Shown here piece by piece: positions 7,942-13,003 of a stretch of DNA of 17,296 nucleotides; within the stretch, counting starts at the first letter, position 1; each line of letters starts with the position of its first letter. Both the position numbers and the translations under genes were made by a program. Origin of the DNA: Clostridia bacterium (GTDB lineage: Bacteria > Bacillota > Clostridia > Christensenellales > Aristaeellaceae); the NCBI GenBank assembly GCA_016296675.1, contig JAEDIV010000043.1:1-17296 (forward strand), in the 5' to 3' direction. The notes beneath the pieces are model-generated. The model was given only the letters and a program-made list of their open reading frames with translations. It had not been told where the DNA came from and searched no databases.

Positions 7942-7981
7942 AAAAAATGAGCTGTCCCAAATTTCGGGGCAGCTCATTTTT
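7942..7981. terminator. Bidirectional terminator between convergent operons
   Basis: AAAAATGAGCTG (7943-7954) pairs perfectly with CAGCTCATTTTT (7970-7981). The stem continues through TCCC/GGGG (with one wobble) to a 7-base loop. A-run and T-run flank it, so it works for the permease transcript on the plus strand and for the exporter transcript, whose last gene ends at 7986, on the minus strand. Confidence 0.92.
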
Positions 7982-7985
7982 GTGT

Positions 7986-9797
7986 TTATACCGCTGCGAA
8001 GGCGTTGGACGTGGCCTCGTCTTCGTACTGGCGGGTATAGAGGCTGTAGTAATGTCCGCGCTTTTTCAGAAGTTCGTCGTGACGGCCTTGCTCGATGATC
8101 TTTCCGTCTTTTACGACCAGGATGAGGTCGGCGTTTTTGACGGTGGACAAGCGGTGCGCGATTACGAGGGAGGTTCTGCCCTTGATGATGGTTTCGATGG
8201 CGGACTGGATTTTCTGCTCGGTCAGGGTGTCGACCGAGGCGGTTGCTTCGTCAAGAACGAGGATGCGGGGGTTTGCAAGGATCGCGCGGGCGAAGGAGAT
8301 CAGCTGCTTTTCACCGGTGGACAGCATGTCGCCGCCCTCGCCGACGTCGCTTTCCAGCCCCTTCTCCATTTTGTTAACCACTTCTTCCGCGGAAACCAGC
8401 TTGAGCGCGCGCTGAATTTCTTCTTCCGTGGCGTTTGGATTTCCGTAAAGAAGGTTTTCGCGGACGGTGCCGGAGAACAGATGCGGCGTCTGAAGCACGT
8501 AGCCGATGGCGGAATGCAGCCACAATTGACTTCTTTCGCGCGCGTCTCGGCCGTCGATCAAGACCTGGCCCTTTGTGGGCTCAAAGAAGCGGCACACGAG
8601 GTTGACGAGCGTGGATTTTCCGGCGCCGGTTTCGCCGACGATGGCGATGTTGGAGCCGAAGGGAATTTTCAGGTTGAAATTCTCAAGCACATATTCGTCG
8701 CCGTCGGGATACATGAAATCGACGTTTTTGAACTCGATATCGCCCTTGATTTCTTCCCAGTTTTCCCGTTTGGGGTTAAAGCTGTCGCCGTATTTTTCGA
8801 TGACTTCTTCGCTGTCCGTTACGTCGGACTTGGTTTCGATGAGGCGGGAGAAGCGCTCGATGTTGACCTGAGTGGTGATGAGGTCGCTGATTGCATCGAT
8901 GATCCAGCGGACGGGCTCCATCATGCCCTGCGCATAGGACATAAACATGGAGAATGTGCCGACTTCGCTTTCCGCGATGTAGCCGCCGCGCCAAAGAACG
9001 ATGGCGAGCGCGAGGGAAGAGGCCATGTTGAGGGTAGCTGAGAACATGCCGCGAAGATGCGCAACGCGCACGGATTTTCTGCGCATGTTGCTGGTGTCGG
9101 TGAGGAAGTCTTTCGCCATTTTATCCTCGATGACGAGGGTTTTGATGGTCTTTGCGCCGGTGATGCCTTCGTTGAAGTCGGAGGTGATCCTGCTGTTCAG
9201 TTCGCGCACTTCTCTGTTTACGCGGATGAGCTTGGTCTGGAAAACGGAGAACAGAAGTATGATCAGCGGCAGAATCGCGATGACCAGGATGGCGAGCTTG
9301 AAGTTGACAATCAGCATGATGACAACCGCGCCCACAAGGTAGGAAAGGTGCCAGACGCTGTCCATCAGCGACCAGGAAACGAGGGAACCGATTCTCGAAG
9401 TATCCGAAATGACGCGCGCGTGGATATAACCTACGCTGTTTTGGTTGAAATAGGAGAAAGACAGTGTCTGAAGATGATTGAACGCCGCATTTCTCAGATC
9501 GCGGTTGACGGAAACTTCAGTAGACAGGGCCTTGTGGCAGGAAATATAGTTGAGAATACCCGCCAGGCAAACGACGAGAAGATAAAAGATAATAAACAGG
9601 GGAAGGGTGTCCAGCGTGCCGCCGCCGATAAAATGGTTGAGCGCGTAGCGCTGAAACTGGGGCACCAGCAAATCGACGCCGGTAGACATGAGGCCGCAGG
9701 CGACCATCACAAATACCACGCGCTTGTATTTTTTCATAAACGGAAGTACTTTTCCTATGCCGAAAAACGGCAAAGAGCGCTTTTCTTCCTTATTCAT
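7986..9797 (-). CDS. Heterodimeric ABC exporter subunit with canonical Walker B and divergent signature
   Basis: A 603-residue type IV ABC half-exporter (multidrug family, similar in plan to BmrC/BmrD, LmrC/LmrD and TM287/288). Six hydrophobic segments lie in the first ~310 residues, followed by a nucleotide-binding domain. Walker A is GETGAGKST (K394), the signature is LSTGEKQ (L492-Q498) instead of LSGGQ, Walker B is LVLDEATASVD with catalytic E517, and the H-loop is IAH548R. A charged insert at about 325-355 precedes the ATPase domain. The ATG at 9797 shares one base with the stop of the other subunit (TAATG), with GAGGAGG upstream, so the pair is translationally coupled. Its canonical Walker B pairs with the LSGGQ of the partner to form the hydrolysis-competent site. 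Probable role: efflux of hydrophobic drugs or lipids; substrate unproven. Confidence 0.88.
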   Translation of the reverse strand: MNKEEKRSLPFFGIGKVLPFMKKYKRVVFVMVACGLMSTGVDLLVPQFQRYALNHFIGGGTLDTLPLFIIFYLLVVCLAGILNYISCHKALSTEVSVNRDLRNAAFNHLQTLSFSYFNQNSVGYIHARVISDTSRIGSLVSWSLMDSVWHLSYLVGAVVIMLIVNFKLAILVIAILPLIILLFSVFQTKLIRVNREVRELNSRITSDFNEGITGAKTIKTLVIEDKMAKDFLTDTSNMRRKSVRVAHLRGMFSATLNMASSLALAIVLWRGGYIAESEVGTFSMFMSYAQGMMEPVRWIIDAISDLITTQVNIERFSRLIETKSDVTDSEEVIEKYGDSFNPKRENWEEIKGDIEFKNVDFMYPDGDEYVLENFNLKIPFGSNIAIVGETGAGKSTLVNLVCRFFEPTKGQVLIDGRDARERSQLWLHSAIGYVLQTPHLFSGTVRENLLYGNPNATEEEIQRALKLVSAEEVVNKMEKGLESDVGEGGDMLSTGEKQLISFARAILANPRILVLDEATASVDTLTEQKIQSAIETIIKGRTSLVIAHRLSTVKNADLILVVKDGKIIEQGRHDELLKKRGHYYSLYTRQYEDEATSNAFAAV

Positions 9798-11617
9798 TAT
9801 GCGTCCGCCTCCTCTTTGGACAGGGACTGGATTTCGTAAATCTTCTGATAGAGTCCGCCGGCCTTTTCAAGCTCTTCGGGCGTGCCCATTTCCACAATCC
9901 TACCCTTGTCAAGAACGATGATCTTGTCCGCTTTGGAAAGAGTCGTGATTCTGTGGGAAATCAGGATGATGGATGCGCTTCCGAAGCGGGCTTCCAGCGC
10001 CTTTCTGATTTTTGCGTCCGTTTCCGCGTCGACAGCGGAGAGAGAGTCGTCAAAAATCATGATGGGCGTATGCTGGGTGAGCATGCGGGCGATGGCTGCG
10101 CGCTGCTTCTGTCCGCCGGACAGGGTTACGCCGCGCTCTCCGACAAAGGTTTCGTATCCCTTGGTAAAGCCTTCAATGGTCTCGTCAAGGCATGCAGCTC
10201 TTGCAGCTTCGCGGATGTCGGTCAGGGTCAGGTCATCATCGGTGATGGACAGGTTTTCCTTAAGGGTTCGCGAGAACAGGAACGGCTCCTGAAGGACGAT
10301 GCCGATGTTTTTTCTTAAGTGTTCGCGCTTGATTTTTCTTATGTCGTTTCCGCCGATTGAAATGGTTCCGTTGCCTTCCGGGAGATCATAGAGCCTGTCC
10401 AGAAGCAGCATCATCGTCGATTTTCCGCTGCCCGTGCCGCCGAGGATACCGAGCGTCGTGCCTGATTTCATGGTGAAGGTGATGTCTTTAAGCATCTGAG
10501 GGCATCCGTCGTAGGCAAAGTTCACGTGATCAAAGGCGATATCGCCGGTGAGATCGGGCTCGATTGCGTCGGGCGCATCCTTTTCGGTTTCGCTTCCAAT
10601 GATATAGCCGATTCTGTCAACGGCTACGCCGGCCTTGCTCATATCGGAAATCATGCGGCCAAGTTGTCTGATGGGCCAGATGAGCATGGAGTTATAGGAA
10701 ATAAAGGCGATGTAGTTGCCTTCGGTCATCTGCTTGTTTAAGCAGAAAATGACGCCGAAGACGACGACCAGCATGATCTGAATGCCGCTTAACACGTCGC
10801 TTGTCGACCAGAAACGGCTCATGATCCTGGAAAGGCGTACCCAAAGCCCGGTGTACATTTCGTTGTGCTTTTCAAAGCGGTCGCGTTCGTATCTTTCGCG
10901 GCCGAATGCGCGCACAACGCGAACGCCGGTCAGGTTTTCCTGCGCCATGGCGGAGAGCTTGCCCTCTGCCTCATCGCATTCTTTGAAGCCGGAGCCGATC
11001 TTATTGTGGAAGCGGAACGAATACCAAACGATGACCGGCATCGGCGCCAGCGCGATCAGCGCAAGGCCCCAGTGCATGCCGAACATGAATATCATGGAAA
11101 AGACGACCAGAATTAGGATGCGGAAAAGGCCCGTCATCTGACCGGCAACGAAATTTCGGGTGGTGTCGATATCGCTTGTGCATCTTTGGATGATGTCGCC
11201 CGTATGGTTTTTCATGTGCCAGGAAAAGGGCAGCTTTTCAATATGCGTATAAAGCGTATCGCGCATGGTTTTGGTCAGCGTTTCGCTGGCGCGCGTATTT
11301 GCGATCAGAAATCCGTACTGCGAAAGCACTTTGACAAGCGCTACCAGAAGAACTGCCAGCGCCATAATCCATAAATTTTTGCCCAGATACTCAAAACCGC
11401 CCACGGAATCGACAATTTTCATAACCCACGGGCCGAAGGTAGAGGGCTTTTTGCCGATGGCATTGTCGACCGCCGCCAGAATAATCTGGGGCGTAATCAT
11501 GTCGGAAAATGCAGTGATCGCCGCCATCAGCATACTTACAACAAACAAGCCCTTGCTTCCCTTTAAGAAGCGCCAGATCAGCGAAAACTTTCTGACCTCG
11601 GGCTCTTTCTTTTGCAT
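9797..11617 (-). CDS. Heterodimeric ABC exporter subunit with degenerate Walker B (Glu to Asp)
   Basis: A 606-residue half-exporter and the first gene of the minus-strand operon. Six membrane segments lie in roughly the first 320 residues. The ATPase domain has Walker A GGTGSGKST (K399), canonical signature LSGGQ (499-503), Walker B IMIFDDSLSAVD in which the catalytic glutamate is aspartate D524, and H-loop ISH555R. The Asp change is the hallmark of the non-hydrolysing site in asymmetric exporters. Its partner carries the matching odd signature, so the degenerate site is formed by this Walker A/B plus the partner's LSTGE. ATG at 11617, with AGGAGG (11626-11631) 8 nt upstream. It is transcribed from a consensus promoter at 11825-11853 through a ~200-nt leader with a strong terminator, pointing to attenuation control as known for bmrCD. 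Drug export is inferred from family and context. Confidence 0.88.
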   Translation of the reverse strand: MQKKEPEVRKFSLIWRFLKGSKGLFVVSMLMAAITAFSDMITPQIILAAVDNAIGKKPSTFGPWVMKIVDSVGGFEYLGKNLWIMALAVLLVALVKVLSQYGFLIANTRASETLTKTMRDTLYTHIEKLPFSWHMKNHTGDIIQRCTSDIDTTRNFVAGQMTGLFRILILVVFSMIFMFGMHWGLALIALAPMPVIVWYSFRFHNKIGSGFKECDEAEGKLSAMAQENLTGVRVVRAFGRERYERDRFEKHNEMYTGLWVRLSRIMSRFWSTSDVLSGIQIMLVVVFGVIFCLNKQMTEGNYIAFISYNSMLIWPIRQLGRMISDMSKAGVAVDRIGYIIGSETEKDAPDAIEPDLTGDIAFDHVNFAYDGCPQMLKDITFTMKSGTTLGILGGTGSGKSTMMLLLDRLYDLPEGNGTISIGGNDIRKIKREHLRKNIGIVLQEPFLFSRTLKENLSITDDDLTLTDIREAARAACLDETIEGFTKGYETFVGERGVTLSGGQKQRAAIARMLTQHTPIMIFDDSLSAVDAETDAKIRKALEARFGSASIILISHRITTLSKADKIIVLDKGRIVEMGTPEELEKAGGLYQKIYEIQSLSKEEADA

Positions 11618-11647
11618 ATCGGTTTCCTCCTATATCTGATAGATCAT

Positions 11648-11707
11648 CTATTCATGCGCCGATGCATCGGGATTTTCCGCCCCCGCCTTTGGACAATCCT
11701 TTTGCAT
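11648..11707 (-). CDS. Candidate 19-codon leader ORF upstream of the exporter genes
   Basis: On the minus strand an ATG at 11707 opens MQKDCPKAGAENPDASAHE and stops at TAG (11650-11648), 30 nt before the exporter start. It lies downstream of the leader terminator, so it is only made in read-through transcripts. The only upstream AGG-like site (AAAGG, about 13 nt away) is poor, which argues against efficient translation. It could be chance. Near its end lies a 12-bp palindrome, CCGATGCATCGG (11659-11670), and just after it the dyad ATAGATCATCTAT (11639-11651). Confidence 0.22.
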   Translation of the reverse strand: MQKDCPKAGAENPDASAHE

Positions 11708-11725
11708 TAACGCGTTTCAACCTTT

Positions 11726-11778
11726 AAAAAAAGGCTGGACAAGAAAATCAGGGCTTTCACCTGCTATCTTATCCAGCC
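11726..11778 (-). terminator. Leader terminator/attenuator of the ABC exporter operon
   Basis: Read on the minus strand, GGCTGGATAAGA (from 11778) pairs with TCTTGTCCAGCC (ending 11733) over 12 positions with one T-G wobble. The inner arms CAGGT and GCCCTG close a GAAA tetraloop, and seven T (11732-11726) follow. It sits about 40 nt after the predicted RNA start and about 108 nt before the first exporter start codon. A terminator in that position within one transcription unit is the defining element of transcription attenuation. The antiterminator partner is not obvious. Confidence 0.8.
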
Positions 11779-11824
11779 GAAATACTTTTCTGAGTATCGA
11801 CCCTCCGATGTTTTTGCAAACGTA

Positions 11825-11853
11825 ATTATAAATCATTTATTGCTCTGTGTCAA
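11825..11853 (-). promoter_or_regulatory. Perfect consensus promoter of the ABC exporter operon
   Basis: On the minus strand TTGACA (11853-11848) and TATAAT (11830-11825) are both exact and are separated by 17 bp. A promoter this strong, followed at once by a terminator, fits a design in which initiation is constant and expression is set by read-through. The predicted RNA start is near 11818. Confidence 0.9.
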
Positions 11854-11892
11854 TCAAACGTACGATTAAATGCATATTATGTGCCCCTCTTC

Positions 11893-11922
11893 TTGACACA
11901 AATGTTTTTTGCGTGCTATAAT
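11893..11922 (+). promoter_or_regulatory. Perfect-hexamer promoter of the methyltransferase unit
   Basis: TTGACA (11893-11898) and TATAAT (11917-11922) are exact, with an 18-bp spacer. The promoter points away from the exporter promoter; the two -35 boxes are only 39 bp apart. RNA is predicted to start near 11929. Confidence 0.87.
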
Positions 11923-11932
11923 CGTTAAGACA

Positions 11933-11981
11933 GCATCAGAGGAAACGGGAGCGAAACCTGTTTTTTCTGATGCAATTTTTT
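11933..11981 (+). terminator. 5' hairpin with T-run: terminator or mRNA-stabilising stem
   Basis: GCATCAGA (11933-11940) pairs with TCTGATGC (11966-11973). The stem continues without a break through GG/TT wobbles and AAACGGG (11943-11949) with CCTGTTT (11957-11963), giving 17 pairs around the loop AGCGAAA. Two A and six T (11976-11981) follow. It begins only about 4 nt after the predicted RNA start. It could terminate most transcripts (attenuator) or protect the 5' end; the two-base gap before the T-run makes termination strength uncertain. Confidence 0.65.
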
Positions 11982-11999
11982 ATTTAAGGAGGATGTATC

Positions 12000-12083
12000 A
12001 TGCTCATCTTTACTGCAAACTTTTTATCTTACAGGAGGGACTCGGAAAGACGCAGACGAAAAATATCGGGGAGGATAAGGTAG
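12000..12083 (+). CDS. 27-codon leader peptide upstream of the methyltransferase
   Basis: A short ORF starting at ATG 12000 has an excellent ribosome binding site, AAGGAGG (11986-11992), exactly 7 nt upstream, and ends in TAG (12081-12083). The peptide begins MLIFTANFLSYRRDSE and ends in a basic run of arginines and a lysine followed by ISGRIR. The hydrophobic start and the Arg-rich part containing R-x-R-like steps resemble the general style of drug-sensing leader peptides, but it is not one I recognise. Its 3' end (12068-12075) is one arm of a stem that competes with the hairpin hiding the next gene's ribosome binding site. The likely role is in cis: ribosome position on this ORF decides methyltransferase translation. 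An ATG at 11993 abuts GGAGG and is too close to be used. Confidence 0.6.
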   Translation: MLIFTANFLSYRRDSERRRRKISGRIR

Positions 12084-12119
12084 AGACTGCCTGTTCCTCC
12101 CCTGAAAGAGCAGGAGGAA
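12068..12119 (+). promoter_or_regulatory. Mutually exclusive stems controlling the methyltransferase ribosome binding site
   Basis: Three segments compete. Segment 2 is GGGGAGGA (12068-12075, inside the leader ORF). Segment 3 is TTCCTCCCC (12094-12102). Segment 4 is GGAGGAA (12113-12119), which contains the methyltransferase Shine-Dalgarno. Segments 2 and 3 pair perfectly over 8 bp. Segments 3 and 4 pair over 7 bp, or 9 bp with a two-base bulge using CCTG/CAGG. When 3 pairs with 4, the ribosome binding site is hidden; when 2 pairs with 3, it is free. A ribosome at the leader stop would cover segment 2, while one stalled before about codon 16 would leave it open. This is the logic of erm-type translational attenuators. 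Confidence 0.6.
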
Positions 12120-12123
12120 GACC

Positions 12124-12903
12124 TTGGTTACGTCAATTGAGAACAGGATTTCCCGCTGGCATGCCTCGGTGTATGAGAAAAAAGGGGATGCGGGGAAATG
12201 CATACATATGCTTGAAACCCTATTGGGATTTGGTCCCGGGAAGATCTTTGAGGCCGGCGTTGGCACTGGAAAAATTGCCCATGCGCTTTCAAAGAAAAAT
12301 CACGCCGTCACCGGTATGGACGTGGACAGGGAAATGCTTTTTTATGCGCACAAGCGCGCGCAGGAAACGGGCAGCCTTTGCCTTATGAATGCGGATATTC
12401 TCGTCGCGCCCTGGCCGAGAGATTTTGATGCGGTTTTGATCGCAGAGAACCTGATGCACAGTCTGATCACGGACTGGGAATACAAGCAGGCCCAAAAGCA
12501 GCTGATTATGAAAAGCGCGGCAAGCCTTAAAAAAGGCGGCTTGCTGATTCTGGATTTCGATTGTCCGGTGTCGCTTGCCAATCTTGTGAAAAACGCTTGT
12601 GACCGATGTGTCTTATCCGGAACGGATGAAAGCGGCACGAGCGGAAAAATGATTGTAAGGGATGCGGAAGCCGATGAAAAATCACGCCTTTTGAAAAGCA
12701 AAATAAGCTATGCGCTGACAACGGAAAAGGGAGAAAACATCGACATTGTAAAAACGGTTGTCAGGCATTTCCTGACGCTGGAAGAGACCACTTCGTGGCT
12801 CTATCGCGCGGGCTTTTGCATCGAGGCTTTGTATGGAAGCTATGATTTTCACCCCTTCGATGAAAATAACCGAAGGTGTGTGATCGCTGCAAGAAAAGAA
12901 TAA
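12124..12903 (+). CDS. Class I SAM-dependent methyltransferase of unknown substrate
   Basis: A 259-residue methyltransferase. The Rossmann-fold motifs are visible: motif I FEAGVGTGKIA at about residues 39-50, the acidic ribose-binding GMDVD near 60-64, an FDAVLIAENLMHS motif near 101-113, and GGLLILDFD after it. The TTG start at 12124 is chosen because AGGAGG (12112-12117) lies 6 nt upstream and no better start follows. The second half (about 160-259) is predicted alpha/beta and ends NNRRCVIAARKE. The fold fits small-molecule or RNA methylation, and no Erm, RlmA or Cfr signature was recognised. Its control region (leader ORF, hidden ribosome binding site) and divergent exporter neighbour suggest a role in resistance to a translation inhibitor, by modifying either rRNA or the drug. 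That link is inference. It is monocistronic, ending in a strong terminator. Confidence 0.75.
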   Translation: MVTSIENRISRWHASVYEKKGDAGKCIHMLETLLGFGPGKIFEAGVGTGKIAHALSKKNHAVTGMDVDREMLFYAHKRAQETGSLCLMNADILVAPWPRDFDAVLIAENLMHSLITDWEYKQAQKQLIMKSAASLKKGGLLILDFDCPVSLANLVKNACDRCVLSGTDESGTSGKMIVRDAEADEKSRLLKSKISYALTTEKGENIDIVKTVVRHFLTLEETTSWLYRAGFCIEALYGSYDFHPFDENNRRCVIAARKE

Positions 12904-12907
12904 AGAG

Positions 12908-12948
12908 AAACGGGCGCTTTCTGCATTCGGAAAGCGCCCGTTTTTTTT
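12908..12948 (+). terminator. Strong intrinsic terminator after the methyltransferase
   Basis: AAACGGGCGCTTTC (12908-12921) pairs over 14 bp with GAAAGCGCCCGTTT (12930-12943), followed by a T-run to 12948. It lies 4 nt after the stop codon. It may also stop the convergent minus-strand gene ending at 13004, though the T-run on that side (GTTTCTCTTT) is poor. Confidence 0.93.
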
Positions 12949-13003
12949 CTGACGATACTAAAGTGAAAGCTGTTTTTTTTGGATTTTGCTGACGGATCCG
13001 AAT

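Noticed and set aside
7947..9839. Long plus-strand ORFs opposite the exporter genes
   Set aside because: They are antisense to proteins with intact ABC motifs, have no ribosome binding sites and encode low-complexity sequence typical of reversed GC-biased codons.
11764..11806. Leader peptide beginning at ATA after GGAGGG in the exporter leader
   Set aside because: ATA is not a normal bacterial start and the spacing of 3 nt is too short. The GGAGGG was kept only as an observation.
11618..11818. T-box or known riboswitch in the exporter leader
   Set aside because: No T-box AGGGUGGNACCGCG-like sequence or other riboswitch consensus I know could be found.
11909..12388. 159-codon plus-strand ORF overlapping the leader and the methyltransferase start
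   Set aside because: Its start would precede the predicted RNA start, its internal ATG at 11993 abuts GGAGG, and it runs out of frame through the methyltransferase, whose motifs are clear in the other frame.
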